Shown here piece after piece: positions 1 through 8,720 of a stretch of DNA of 64,000 nucleotides (within the stretch, counting starts at the first letter, position 1; every line of letters begins with the position of its first letter). The position numbers were made by a program, and so were the translations under genes. Origin of the DNA: Pseudaminobacter sp040049255 (GTDB lineage Bacteria; Pseudomonadota; Alphaproteobacteria; Rhizobiales; Rhizobiaceae); NCBI RefSeq assembly GCF_040049255.1, contig NZ_JBDZDR010000008.1:62001-126000 (forward strand), in the 5' to 3' direction. The notes under the pieces are model-generated. The model worked only from the letters and a program-made list of their open reading frames with translations, was not told the DNA's origin and made no database searches.

Positions 1-477
1 GATCCTCGCGTTCTCGACCGAAGCAGGCGACGGTTCGGGTGCGGAAGAGAACAGCCCGGTCACCGCCTTCACCTGCCCCTTCAACCAGCCGATGGGCGAG
101 CGTGGCGGGTTCAGGAAGGCTTCGTTGGCCTGCAGGTTCTGGGCGACGGCGACTGCACGGGCAAGCCGTGCCGATTTCAGGATCTCGACCTCACTGGAAA
201 TCATCGAGTCGGCCTGCATGGCCGCGGGTGCGGGGTTCTTCTCCTCGGCAAACCTGGTCAGGCTGTTGTCCAGCAGGATGCGCGTGGCGGCGGTGTATTC
301 GGAAGGCGTGAAAACGAGATAGGCCGCGCCGAGCGCCAGGCCGATCCCAGCGCCGACAGCCACCACCCGCGCCTGCCTGAGCGCGATTGCGGCAAGGCGC
401 TCCAGATCGATGAAGCGGTCGGCGTCCTCGGCTTCCCGGGGCATTCTGCTGTTCAATGGAATGTTTTTCTGGTGCAT
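1..477 (-). CDS. exoP: ExoP-like polysaccharide co-polymerase, N-terminal part (truncated by window edge)
   Basis: Inner-membrane chain-length and export protein (Wzz/tyrosine-kinase family) that would work with ExoQ and ExoF in polymerising and exporting exopolysaccharide. Only the first 159 codons are present; the frame stays open to base 1. The protein has a charged N-terminus, a membrane segment at about residues 35-55 (RVVAVGAGIGLALGAAYLVF), then the typical start of a Wzz periplasmic domain (YTAATRILLD followed by SSEVEILKSARLARAVA). The kinase domain, if present, lies outside the window. The ATG at 477 is chosen; an in-frame ATG at 444 also fits and neither has a strong ribosome site. 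It lies downstream of exoN in the same direction, as in the Sinorhizobium succinoglycan cluster. Confidence 0.82.
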   Translation of the reverse strand, partial: MHQKNIPLNSRMPREAEDADRFIDLERLAAIALRQARVVAVGAGIGLALGAAYLVFTPSEYTAATRILLDNSLTRFAEEKNPAPAAMQADSMISSEVEILKSARLARAVAVAQNLQANEAFLNPPRSPIGWLKGQVKAVTGLFSSAPEPSPASVENARI

Positions 478-571
478 GGGCCTGGCCGCCACTCCCGCGG
501 GTTGATCCTCTGGACTGTCGCGCGCCGATTGCGACCGGCGACGGATGCCGCCGGCCGCGAAATCATCCTGC

Positions 572-1474
572 TCAGGCGGCTTCGTTACGGCGCGTCTGCG
601 AGGCGATCATCTGCGCGATGGGCTCGAACACCAGTCCGCGGATGTCGCTACGCTCCAAGGCGAAGGCCACGTTGGCCTGGATGAAGCCCTCCTTCGAGCC
701 GCAGTCGAACATGCGGCCCTTGAAGTGGTGGGCGTGGAATGCCTGGCTCTCGGACAGCCGCTTCATGGCGTCGGTCAGCTGGATTTCATTGCCGGCGCCG
801 CGCTCCTGGGTGGCCAGGATGTCGAACACCTCCGGCTGCAGGATGTAGCGGCCGTTGATGTAATAGTTGGACGGTGCGGCCGCCGGAGCCGGCTTCTCAA
901 CCATCGCCGTCACCTCGAAGCCGCCGCCCTGCACCACGCGGCCTTTGCCGACGATGCCATATTTGTTGGTTTCCGTCGGATCGCACTGCTCGACGGCGAT
1001 GACATTGCCGCCGGTGTGCTCGTACAGTTCCATGATGCCGGCCAGGCAGCCCTTTTCGCCGAACGACACCATGTCCGGCAGAAGCAGCGCGAAAGGCTCG
1101 TCGCCGACGATGTCGCGCGCGCACCAGACCGCATGGCCCAGCCCGTGCGGGGCCTGCTGGCGCGTGAAGCTGATGGAGCCGGCGGGCAACTGCATCCGCT
1201 CCAGCGACGCAAGCTGTTCCTTCTTGCCGGAGCGGGTCAGCGTGTCCACGAGTTCGGGCTGGATGTCGAAATAGTCCTCGATCACATGCTTGTTGCGCCC
1301 GGTGACGAAAACGATGTGCTCAATGCCGGCTTCCAGCGCCTCGTCCACGGCATACTGCACCACCGGCCGATCGACCACGGTCAGCATTTCCTTCGGCATC
1401 GCCTTGGTGGCCGGCAGGAACCGGGTTCCGAGCCCCGCGACCGGAATCACCGCCTTTTTCACCTTCTTCATCAT
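572..1474 (-). CDS. exoN: UTP-glucose-1-phosphate uridylyltransferase (exo-cluster copy)
   Basis: Makes UDP-glucose from UTP and glucose-1-phosphate, the sugar donor for the glycosyltransferases encoded next to it. The 300-residue length is normal for GalU. The N-terminal nucleotide-binding motif (AGLGTRFLPATKAMPKEML) is intact, followed by VVDRPVVQYAVDEA and the lysine-bearing MVEKP motif. An AGGAAGAGGG ribosome site precedes tandem ATG codons at 1474 and 1471. It sits between exoO and exoP in one direction, so exoN is the natural name. A second, closely similar GalU lies at 44592-45497, so this copy is probably the pathway-specific one; that division of labour is inference. Confidence 0.93.
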   Translation of the reverse strand: MMKKVKKAVIPVAGLGTRFLPATKAMPKEMLTVVDRPVVQYAVDEALEAGIEHIVFVTGRNKHVIEDYFDIQPELVDTLTRSGKKEQLASLERMQLPAGSISFTRQQAPHGLGHAVWCARDIVGDEPFALLLPDMVSFGEKGCLAGIMELYEHTGGNVIAVEQCDPTETNKYGIVGKGRVVQGGGFEVTAMVEKPAPAAAPSNYYINGRYILQPEVFDILATQERGAGNEIQLTDAMKRLSESQAFHAHHFKGRMFDCGSKEGFIQANVAFALERSDIRGLVFEPIAQMIASQTRRNEAA

Positions 1475-1540
1475 ATGCTTTTCCCTCTTCCTGTTGGTCG
1501 GATATCGAGCAATCCCCGCCCAATACCGGTGTTTGTCGTC

Positions 1541-2500
1541 TCAGCCGGCCCGACCGGGCGTCTGGCGAGACTGAAATGTGGTTGCAAGCCGCCGCAAGCG
1601 GGCGGCAATGGGCATCCGGAGGTGTCTCAGCGCCGCCGGGTCGCGCAGTGCCGCGCCAGCAGCCTTCAAAGGCGCCCCTTCCTTCAGGTGCTGCACCAAC
1701 GACAGGAAGGCTGCAGCCTCCCGGAGGCTGCGGGTGCGTCGCGCCTGCGCGGCCTGGGCCGCCGCATCCAACTGATGGTCGCGCACAAACTCGGCATCGG
1801 CGGCGAGCATCGCCTCCACATGGCGCAGTTCCAGCACGCGCGAAATGGAACCTTCGCGGATGTGGTAGGCATAGCCTGCCTCCGGTTCGATGACGCATCG
1901 GCCGCCCGTGGCCAGGGCGGAGGCGAGAAAGATATAATCCTCGCCGATGCGCAGTCGTTCGTCATAGCGCAGCCCGTGCCGCTCGATGAAAGCCCGTTCG
2001 AACACCGGCTTCATGTAGCCGAAGGAGAACGTCTCCTCGAACATGATGTTGGCTGCGATGAAGGCAGGCAGGGTGAGTTCGCCAATGCTTTCCAGCAAGT
2101 CGGCCTTGAACATGGTTTCGCGGGCGCCGATAGCGCGGACGACATCGAGATTGTCGACGACAATTTGCGCGCCCGCCGCTTCCGCGCGGCCGATCATGCG
2201 GGCGAGGCGCTGCGGCGAGACGGTGTCGTCGCAATCGAGCACCGCGATCCAGCGGCCGCGCGCCACAGAGAGGCCGGCGTTGCGAGCCCCGCCCGGACCC
2301 CGGTTTTGGCCTAGCGCGACGACATGGACCGTGTCCTCGGGAAAGGCCCGGGCGACTTCGACCGTGCTGTCGCGGGAACAATCGTCGACCACCACCACTT
2401 CGACGCTCGCGCCTTTCTGGTCAAGCGCGCTGCGCAGGGCGTGGGCGATCGTCGCCTCGGCGTTGTAGGCCGCCATGATGAAAGTCACGTCAGGCTGCAT
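1541..2500 (-). CDS. exoO: Family 2 glycosyltransferase, ExoO-like
   Basis: Cytoplasmic GT-A glycosyltransferase; in Sinorhizobium ExoO adds a beta-1,6 glucose to the lipid-linked succinoglycan unit. The start MQPDVTFIMAAYNAE, the VVVVDDCSRDST stretch, the RNRGPGGARNAGL-like donor loop and the LDCDD metal-binding motif are all visible, with EDYIF (usual catalytic-base region) downstream. The ATG at 2500 is preferred over the one at 2533 because GGGAG lies about 9 bases before it; it then overlaps the end of exoM by 11 bases, indicating translational coupling. The sugar specificity rests on gene order, not on sequence alone. Confidence 0.85.
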   Translation of the reverse strand: MQPDVTFIMAAYNAEATIAHALRSALDQKGASVEVVVVDDCSRDSTVEVARAFPEDTVHVVALGQNRGPGGARNAGLSVARGRWIAVLDCDDTVSPQRLARMIGRAEAAGAQIVVDNLDVVRAIGARETMFKADLLESIGELTLPAFIAANIMFEETFSFGYMKPVFERAFIERHGLRYDERLRIGEDYIFLASALATGGRCVIEPEAGYAYHIREGSISRVLELRHVEAMLAADAEFVRDHQLDAAAQAAQARRTRSLREAAAFLSLVQHLKEGAPLKAAGAALRDPAALRHLRMPIAARLRRLATTFQSRQTPGRAG

Positions 2501-3452
2501 TGCCGCGTTCTCCCGCCGGTTGCCGCTTGCCATATTGTTCGATCTCTTGCGCGCCCAGAATTCCGCTCACAGCGCCGATATGCATGACCCCGCGCAGGCC
2601 GAAGCGGTTGCGCCGTTCTGCGGAAATTGCGTTCGCAGTTGCCGCCGCGAAGCAGTAGGCGGCCTTGGCAAACGCCAGCCCGGCCTGGGGCAGCGGCTGC
2701 CGGGTTTGCTGCAGTTCGCCAAGCAGCCGGCCGTGGGTCTGTCCGATACGGAAGCGCCGCTTGAGCAGCCACGAAAGCCGTGCGCGCTCGCTGGCAACCG
2801 GCTCGACCACCACCGCGCCCGGCGCATAGGCAATGGTGCCGCCGGCTAGGTGCAGGCGGGCGAAATATTCCGTGTCTTCGCCGCCGCTGCGGCCACGCGC
2901 CAGGTTGAAGCGGCGCCCGGCGACGTATGGCGAAGCGCAACGCAGCAGCACGTTGCCGCTGTAGCCGGTGCGGATCTGGCCTTTCACGAAGACTGGCGTG
3001 GTGGAGTGGAAATCGCCTTGGCTCATCCAGCCGGGCGCGCCGGGGCCATAAACCGCCTGAACCGGCCCCAGCACAGCATCCGCGCCGGTGGCGTCGGCGA
3101 CCTTCAGCAACTCGGCCAGCCAGGCGGGGGAGGCCGTCGAGTCGTCGTCGATGAATGCAAGGAAGTCACCGTTGCTGCTCTCGAGGCACGCATTGCGGGC
3201 GACCGAAATGTTGGCGGCAGGGCAGTGCACATAGACAAGGTCAAATGGCAACTGGCTCGCCAAAGCATAGACGAGGCCGCGTGCGCTCGGCACCGCGTCA
3301 TTGTCGGCCACGATTGCGCGCAGCATCGTGTCAGGCGGGATCGTGAGCGCGCCTAGCGAGCGCAGCGTGTCCTCGAGTTCCTGCCGGCGAAAGGTGCAAA
3401 CGCCGATGTCGATGCGCCGGGGTTTTGGTGCGCTGGTGCCAGGCGTGCTCAT
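2490..3452 (-). CDS. exoM: Family 2 glycosyltransferase, ExoM-like
   Basis: Glycosyltransferase placed between exoA and exoO, the position of Sinorhizobium exoM (a beta-1,4-glucosyltransferase of succinoglycan assembly). The protein (320 residues) opens MSTPGTSAPKPRRIDIGVCTFRRQ, has the AFIDDDSTASPAWL aspartate cluster and a GEDTEYFARL segment typical of this subfamily. The start at 3452 is set by an ATGA overlap with the stop of exoA, so the longer open frame extending to 3830 is not used. Part of the tightly packed leftward exoL-A-M-O run. Confidence 0.85.
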   Translation of the reverse strand: MSTPGTSAPKPRRIDIGVCTFRRQELEDTLRSLGALTIPPDTMLRAIVADNDAVPSARGLVYALASQLPFDLVYVHCPAANISVARNACLESSNGDFLAFIDDDSTASPAWLAELLKVADATGADAVLGPVQAVYGPGAPGWMSQGDFHSTTPVFVKGQIRTGYSGNVLLRCASPYVAGRRFNLARGRSGGEDTEYFARLHLAGGTIAYAPGAVVVEPVASERARLSWLLKRRFRIGQTHGRLLGELQQTRQPLPQAGLAFAKAAYCFAAATANAISAERRNRFGLRGVMHIGAVSGILGAQEIEQYGKRQPAGERGNAA

Positions 3453-4459
3453 GCCGTTTCCTCGCGCTTGCGGAAATCCAGAAGCTGCAACCAGAAGCCC
3501 GCCGACCAGGCGAGGTGCATGACCATTGCCGAGAAGGCCGCCAGCGGCCCATAGGGGTTGCGCTGGCCCAAAGCCATCCACACGCCGTAGCCGAGGCAGA
3601 CAGAGGCCCAGAGCGCGGCCGGCAACACCGCCGCCCAGTTCAGCACCGCGAGCGAAGCACCTGCGACGACCGGAACGACCATCAGCGGGATCATCTGCCG
3701 GATTTTCGGAACGGCGCGATGCTTGAGGATGTTCTTTGCCCGCCCCCTGCCGTAGCCGAGATATTGCCTGAACAGCGCCCGCACTGTGGTTCTCGGATAG
3801 TAGACCATGAAGGTCTGGTCGGTCATCCACAAGCGATAGCCGGCGGCCCGCAGCCGATAATCCAGTTCTGCATCTTCGTTGTGGCTAAAACCTTCGTCAT
3901 AGCCGCCGACGGCGCGGAAAGCGCTCACGCGCATGAAGGCGTGATGACCGTGGTCGGTCCAATGGCCCCTGGCGCCTCGGCGGTGCGGCGAGCCGCCATT
4001 GCCGAGCCTCGAGTTCTGCGCCATCGCCGTCGCCTTCTGAAAAGCGCTGAAGCCGCGCGTGGCCATGGCGACGACGACCGAATCCGCGTGCGTGGTCTCG
4101 GCCTCCTCGATCAGCCGCTCGCAATAGTCGACGGGGTAGTCGCCATGCGCATCGATGCGGATGAAGCTACGGAAAACGTCGCCAAACTGTTCGACGGCGA
4201 GATTGACCGCAGCGCTCTGGAGCCTCTGCGGATTGTGAAGAAGCTGCACGCGGGGGTTCGAGTCCGCAAGGGCCTCGACGATTTCCGGCGTGCCGTCGGT
4301 GCTGCCGCCATCCACCACAACGATCGCCATGTCGAGGCGCTCTGCGGAGGGTTCCAGCCGCATCACCAGCGCCTCCATGTTCTGTGCCTCGTTGAGGCAG
4401 GGAATCACAATCATGCACGGCCGGGCCGGCAGCTTCGCTTCGGTCATCGTCACGCTCAT
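3449..4459 (-). CDS. exoA: Family 2 glycosyltransferase with C-terminal membrane segments, ExoA-like
   Basis: Membrane-associated glycosyltransferase; Sinorhizobium ExoA adds the first glucose (beta-1,3) to the ExoY-primed galactosyl lipid. Visible are MIVIPCLNEAQNME, VVVDGGSTDGTPEIV, the IRIDAHGDYP metal site, NEDAELDYRL and QYLGYGRGRAKN, followed by about three hydrophobic segments at the C-terminus. The ATG at 4459 is preferred; the open frame extends only to a TTG at 4486. The gene overlaps exoM by four bases and lies immediately after exoL. Confidence 0.87.
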   Translation of the reverse strand: MSVTMTEAKLPARPCMIVIPCLNEAQNMEALVMRLEPSAERLDMAIVVVDGGSTDGTPEIVEALADSNPRVQLLHNPQRLQSAAVNLAVEQFGDVFRSFIRIDAHGDYPVDYCERLIEEAETTHADSVVVAMATRGFSAFQKATAMAQNSRLGNGGSPHRRGARGHWTDHGHHAFMRVSAFRAVGGYDEGFSHNEDAELDYRLRAAGYRLWMTDQTFMVYYPRTTVRALFRQYLGYGRGRAKNILKHRAVPKIRQMIPLMVVPVVAGASLAVLNWAAVLPAALWASVCLGYGVWMALGQRNPYGPLAAFSAMVMHLAWSAGFWLQLLDFRKREETA

Positions 4460-4472
4460 TTGTTGGCTGTTC

Positions 4473-5645
4473 TCAGGCCGCCTCAAGCAGGGCGGCGGGC
4501 TCTCTTCGTGTCGAAAGCCCTCTCAGCCGTTCCACCAGCGCCAGGCAGTCCTGCCTGTCGCAAACCCATGTGCCGCGGTCCTGGGCGGTGACCCCACCGC
4601 GCAGGGCCGCAAAACCGTCGGCATCGATGTTGCTCAGAAGCGTCGCCAATGCATCCGGGGAAGCTTTTTCTAGCCGAAGGCCGATCTGCCGCTCGGCCAG
4701 GAAGCGGCCGGTTTCGGTATCGGCCATGGCAATCGGGATTGCTCCGTGCAGGCAGCCTTCATAGAGCCGGTTGGGCAGCAGCCAGCTGGAATTCAGCCCT
4801 TCTTCGAAGAAGTCGACCGCCCAAGCGAAATGCACTTCGCCATAGATGGCTGCGAGGTCCTCGGGATTGCGGTAGGCCCCCTCGAAGCGCATGTGCGGCT
4901 CGGCCGCGACGAAACCGTCAAAATCCGCGAATTCGGAATATGCGGGGCGACCGCGCAGCACGACTTCGAAGCGGCCTTGCGCCTGTCTCGTGAAGGCCGC
5001 CAGCAACTCCAGCGATTTGCGGCAGCGCAACGCACCGAACCAGCCAATCACCCAGGGGTCGCCAGGCGCGGGCGGGGGGGCGCCGTTCCGGGCCGCCGGC
5101 TGGCGGTCCAGTTCCAGCACCTTGTTGTGCAGCAGCAGCACTGGCGCCTCGATCTGGTCGAACCGCTGGAAATAATTGCGCACAAAGGCGGGCGAGCTTG
5201 TCATCAGCAGCGAGACATCGTCGCCGAGCCGCCTTTCCGCCGCCCGCATGGCGTGCGAGATGCCGCCGCTGCCGAGCAACAGCCGGTGAATGTCGAGGCA
5301 TTCATAAACGATCGGCACCTCGGCCGAAAACAGCGATCGCGCCCGCCGTGCCAGCGCCAGCATTTCGAGATTGCGCCCGATGATGACATCGGGCCGGCGC
5401 ACCTTGCGCAGGCGTGCGCCAAGCACCAGCGCCGCCTTGCCTACGGCTGCTAGGCGCTGTGCGAATTTGCCGTCCCGCGTCGAGCCGAAATCGATTGGCG
5501 CCAAAGCTTCCAGGCCGGGCGCGGGTTTGTCGGCACGCCGGAAGCCGGCCAGCGACACCTCGGCGCCGCCGGCCTGCAGCATGGCCACCCGTCGGCCAAC
5601 TGCCGGGTCGGACAGGTCATGCACGAGATAGAGTACGTGCAGCAT
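4473..5645 (-). CDS. exoL: Glycosyltransferase, ExoL-like (GT-B type)
   Basis: Cytoplasmic glycosyltransferase of 390 residues without the GT2 DxD signature. It opens MLHVLYLVHDLSDPAVGRRV and has GWFGALRCRKSLELL near the middle and YEGCLHGAIPIAM in the donor-binding C-terminal half, as in GT-B enzymes. Sinorhizobium ExoL adds a beta-1,4-glucose in succinoglycan assembly, and this gene lies in that place between exoK and exoA. Specificity is inferred from synteny. Confidence 0.83.
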   Translation of the reverse strand: MLHVLYLVHDLSDPAVGRRVAMLQAGGAEVSLAGFRRADKPAPGLEALAPIDFGSTRDGKFAQRLAAVGKAALVLGARLRKVRRPDVIIGRNLEMLALARRARSLFSAEVPIVYECLDIHRLLLGSGGISHAMRAAERRLGDDVSLLMTSSPAFVRNYFQRFDQIEAPVLLLHNKVLELDRQPAARNGAPPPAPGDPWVIGWFGALRCRKSLELLAAFTRQAQGRFEVVLRGRPAYSEFADFDGFVAAEPHMRFEGAYRNPEDLAAIYGEVHFAWAVDFFEEGLNSSWLLPNRLYEGCLHGAIPIAMADTETGRFLAERQIGLRLEKASPDALATLLSNIDADGFAALRGGVTAQDRGTWVCDRQDCLALVERLRGLSTRREPAALLEAA

Positions 5646-5660
5646 CGGGTTGCTCCGCGG

Positions 5661-6479
5661 CTATTTCAGCTTGCAGGCAACCGATTCAGGAAACTGGCAG
5701 GCATCGCCCGGCGCCGTGTAGGCGACGCGCTCGATCTCCGCGGCGACCGGTCCCGCGGGCTCGACGAAGGCACCCATCCAGGACTTCAGGATGTCGGAGC
5801 CCCAGAGGCTCATATAGATTTTTGACGGATGGCTCGGGATCTTTGCCGGGTCGGTGGCCTCGCCGACCAGCTTGCCGTCCACATACCAGCGGATGCGCTC
5901 CTTCTCCCAGACGAAGGCATAGTCGTGGAACCCCTTGGCGGCGCCGCCCGGCACGTCCACCAGCGCTGCGCTGCCCACGCTCTTGGCATTCACATACTGA
6001 TTGAGTTGCACCTTCGAGGGGTCCTTGCCGAGAACCTCGAAGTCGATCTCGTCATGGGGCTGTCCGTGCGTGGGGCCGATATAGGTGAAGAAGCCGGTGT
6101 TGAGGCCCGAGCCGGCCACGGCCTTCATACGCACCTCGAAGGTGCCGTAGCCGAAACGCGCGTTGGTCTGGATCTCGCCGCAGACATGATTGCGGTCCTT
6201 CAGCGTCTGCTTTGCGAAACCCAGCTTGAGCACGCCATTGGCAACCGAGACCTGGTTCTTAGACCAGACGCAATTCTGGTGATCGCCATTCGACCAGCCG
6301 TCGGAGATGTACCAGCGGCTCCTGTCGAGCTTGTCGAAGTTCTCGACAAAGGATGCGCCTATGGGGTCCTGCGCGAGGCTTGGCAATGTGGCGGCGCCCG
6401 TCGAGGCAAGAAGTGCAGCCGCCCCCATGAGAGCGAAGTTGAAATTGATTCGGGTGGTTCTGGTCGCGATTGGCGTCAC
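5661..6479 (-). CDS. exoK: Secreted endo-beta-glycanase, GH16 family, ExoK-like
   Basis: Extracellular or periplasmic glycanase that trims nascent exopolysaccharide into lower-mass forms. The catalytic GH16 motif is present as DEIDFEVLG with E143, D145 and E147 as nucleophile, assisting acid and acid/base by family rule. A signal peptide is visible (residues about 1-36, with the ALMGAAALLASTGAAT core). The length of 272 fits ExoK. The gene starts just upstream of exoL in the same direction and is preceded by a 156-base gap holding an inverted repeat. exoH, normally next to exoK, is absent. Confidence 0.92.
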   Translation of the reverse strand: MTPIATRTTRINFNFALMGAAALLASTGAATLPSLAQDPIGASFVENFDKLDRSRWYISDGWSNGDHQNCVWSKNQVSVANGVLKLGFAKQTLKDRNHVCGEIQTNARFGYGTFEVRMKAVAGSGLNTGFFTYIGPTHGQPHDEIDFEVLGKDPSKVQLNQYVNAKSVGSAALVDVPGGAAKGFHDYAFVWEKERIRWYVDGKLVGEATDPAKIPSHPSKIYMSLWGSDILKSWMGAFVEPAGPVAAEIERVAYTAPGDACQFPESVACKLK

Positions 6480-6502
6480 GTGGCCTCTCCCCTTTATGCT
6501 CT

Positions 6503-6522
6503 GCGGTTTCCGGAGAAACCGC
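6503..6522. repeat. Inverted repeat upstream of exoK
   Basis: A 7-base perfect inverted repeat (GCGGTTT and AAACCGC) with a 6-base centre lies 24 bases upstream of the exoK start codon. It could be an operator or a leader hairpin. No T-run follows on the exoK strand, so it is a poor terminator. Confidence 0.4.
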
Positions 6523-6635
6523 GTCCTTCAAAAATCACAGCAAGAATGGCTGGATGCATAGGACAGGGGGGAGATGAGATTGTGACCGCGGCCGACAATA
6601 GCCGGCCGGAGCGGATAACATTTTGTAAGCGCTCG

Positions 6636-7019
6636 TTATTCCGGTTTCGCGCCAGGGTTCCTCCCGGAGTCCGCGAACCTTGTGTTCTCCCGGAAAAACG
6701 CTTCTAGCCGGCTATGCATCTCGGTAACAAAAGCGCTTTGCCGGTCCAATGCGGAGAGCCGCTCGGTGTAGCGCATCATGGCGCCGGTCAACTCGTCGAT
6801 GCGCGAAGAGATGTCGTCGCCGGCGCTTTTCTGCTCCAAGGCCTGCTGCGAGAATGCGGCGTCGGCCACGATCTTGTCGTAGCGATTGCGCAGGCCGTTG
6901 CGCTCGGCTTCGATCTCCGCGTTCAGCGTATCCAGAAGCTGCTGCAGGCGTTGCCGACGGCTTTCATCGGTGGCGCTGTCGCGGCCGGGACTTCTGGTTC
7001 GAAAGCGGAACAATGCCAT
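6636..7019 (-). CDS. Small coiled-coil protein of unknown function in the exo cluster
   Basis: Not recognised as a named family. It is 127 residues with a basic N-terminus (MALFRFRTRSPGR), no signal peptide and a long hydrophilic helical stretch (about residues 20-110) rich in L, E, Q and R, with an apparent heptad pattern (RQRLQQLLDTLNAEIEAER, then RLSALDRQ). It is probably a soluble coiled-coil protein. It occupies the space between exoK and exoT where Sinorhizobium carries exoH and exoI but resembles neither: ExoH is a multi-pass acyltransferase and ExoI a secreted nuclease-like protein. Codon use looks like its neighbours. Confidence 0.7.
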   Translation of the reverse strand: MALFRFRTRSPGRDSATDESRRQRLQQLLDTLNAEIEAERNGLRNRYDKIVADAAFSQQALEQKSAGDDISSRIDELTGAMMRYTERLSALDRQSAFVTEMHSRLEAFFRENTRFADSGRNPGAKPE

Positions 7020-7102
7020 GCCGGCCTCTTCAGATTGATCGAGGAATACGAAACGAAACTACCACGCGCCCGCCAATGATGAAATTGCGGCCAAGGCCGG
7101 GG

Positions 7103-8587
7103 TCAGATGCTCGCCTCGGTGGCAGTTTGCGAAGCGCGGCGCTGTTTGACCAGCTCCAGCAGTTTGCGCAAAAGGGCGCGCTCGGTCAGCAGCACCAGCA
7201 GCCCGTAGATGAGCGCGCCGGCAATGCTGCCGATGACGAGCTGCCAGGCCGCGCTCGGCACCGCTTCCCTGATCTGGTCGAGCAGAAAGCGCACCGCCAC
7301 CGCCATGACGACCGAGGCGATCATCGGCCGGGTGGTGACATAGAAGCCGGACAGGAAGGCGCTGCCGTCGGTGCGGAACACCGCCCAGGAATAGAATACC
7401 AGCGTTGCCGCGTTGGCCGCGCACAGCCACACCATCGCTGCAACAAGCCCGCCGCTCATCGCGCCGTAGCTCACGGCGCCATAGACGAGGGCGGCGCGCA
7501 CCACCGAAACCCACCAGAGCACATTGCTGCGGCCCACGCCCTTCAGATAGGGGATGAATGTGCTGCAGGGCGACATGATGCCCTTTGAAAGGGCAAGCAG
7601 CCCGAGCACCGGCCATGCATGGGCCCATTGCTGGCCGAAGATCACCAGCATGGCCGGCTCGGCGACGGCCCACATGCCGAACATCATCGGTGCCAGAAAC
7701 AGCGTGCACAGCTGCGTGCTCAGCATCAGGGCGTTGGTGCGGCGCTCCTGCTCGCCATGCATGTGGCTGAAAACGGGAAACAGCACGCCCATCAGCGCCG
7801 AAATCACCACCTGATTGGGAATGCTGGAAAAGCGGTTGGCGGCCGAATAGGCGCCGGCATCCGTGAGGCCCAAGTGACGCGACACCACCACCAGGGGCGA
7901 CTGGAAGGTGATGAAGTTGAAGATTTCCGACCCGGTGATGCCGAGACTGAACTTTGTCAGGCCTGCCAGCTTAGGCAGCGAAACAGACGGCCGCGGCCGA
8001 TAGCCGGTGGCGTAGAACAGGCCCGCAAGCCGCACCAGCGCCGAGGAAAACAGCTGCGCCACCAGCGCCCACACGCCCCACCCAAGCAGCGCCAGCCCCA
8101 CCGCCACCAGCGCGCCGACGGATTCGGAAAGTACGCTCCAGGCCGCGTCCTTGTCGAAGGCCATGCGTCGGGCAAGCAGCGAATAGGCGACGTCGCCGCA
8201 AAGCTGGATGGGGATGAGCAGCGCCATGATGCGGAGCAGATAGGCCGCGTCGGCCGCGCCGAGCAGGCCGGCAAACAGGTCGGCCCATATGTAAAGCGCC
8301 GCCCCCATCACGGTCGCCATCAGCAGATTGGCCCAGAAAACCGTATGCACGGTTTCCATGTCCTCTTGCTTCTGCAGCACCAGCGAGGTGGCGAGCCCGG
8401 CGCTTCCGATCATGGTCAGGAACATCACCACGGTCTGCGCCACTGCCACCACGCCGAAGTCCTGCGGGCTGAGGATGCGCGCCAGGATCGGGACGGTGAC
8501 AAATTTCAGCCCGAATGTGCTGGTCTTCGAAAGGACGCTCCAGCCGACATTGTTTGTCACAGTCTTCAGGTTGATTGCTGGCGCCAT
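7103..8587 (-). CDS. exoT: Polysaccharide-unit flippase, ExoT-like (Wzx/PST family)
   Basis: Integral membrane protein of about 494 residues with 12-14 hydrophobic segments, expected to move the lipid-linked octasaccharide across the inner membrane. The N-terminal NVGWSVLSKTSTFGLKF and the LARILSPQDFGVVA stretch are typical of the MATE/PST polysaccharide flippase fold. The ATG at 8587 is chosen (MAPAINLKTV); another at 8623 is possible, and the open frame to 8743 would overlap the divergent exoW start. It lies in the Sinorhizobium exoT position next to exoW. Confidence 0.88.
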   Translation of the reverse strand: MAPAINLKTVTNNVGWSVLSKTSTFGLKFVTVPILARILSPQDFGVVAVAQTVVMFLTMIGSAGLATSLVLQKQEDMETVHTVFWANLLMATVMGAALYIWADLFAGLLGAADAAYLLRIMALLIPIQLCGDVAYSLLARRMAFDKDAAWSVLSESVGALVAVGLALLGWGVWALVAQLFSSALVRLAGLFYATGYRPRPSVSLPKLAGLTKFSLGITGSEIFNFITFQSPLVVVSRHLGLTDAGAYSAANRFSSIPNQVVISALMGVLFPVFSHMHGEQERRTNALMLSTQLCTLFLAPMMFGMWAVAEPAMLVIFGQQWAHAWPVLGLLALSKGIMSPCSTFIPYLKGVGRSNVLWWVSVVRAALVYGAVSYGAMSGGLVAAMVWLCAANAATLVFYSWAVFRTDGSAFLSGFYVTTRPMIASVVMAVAVRFLLDQIREAVPSAAWQLVIGSIAGALIYGLLVLLTERALLRKLLELVKQRRASQTATEASI

Positions 8588-8720
8588 GAACGAGCCCCGT
8601 TTGTCATTGCGTAAGGGCTGCATCGTCAACGAGCCCGGGTTTTCCGGGCCATCGAATCGCGAGCCATTGAACAGTCGATAGCCTGCGAGCCTCCCTGGAC
8701 TTTTTTTAAGGCGCGAAAGA

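Noticed and set aside
545..2314. Long open frame on the plus strand across exoN and exoO
   Set aside because: It is antisense to two well-recognised genes, has no ribosome site and shows no family resemblance. High GC keeps such frames open.
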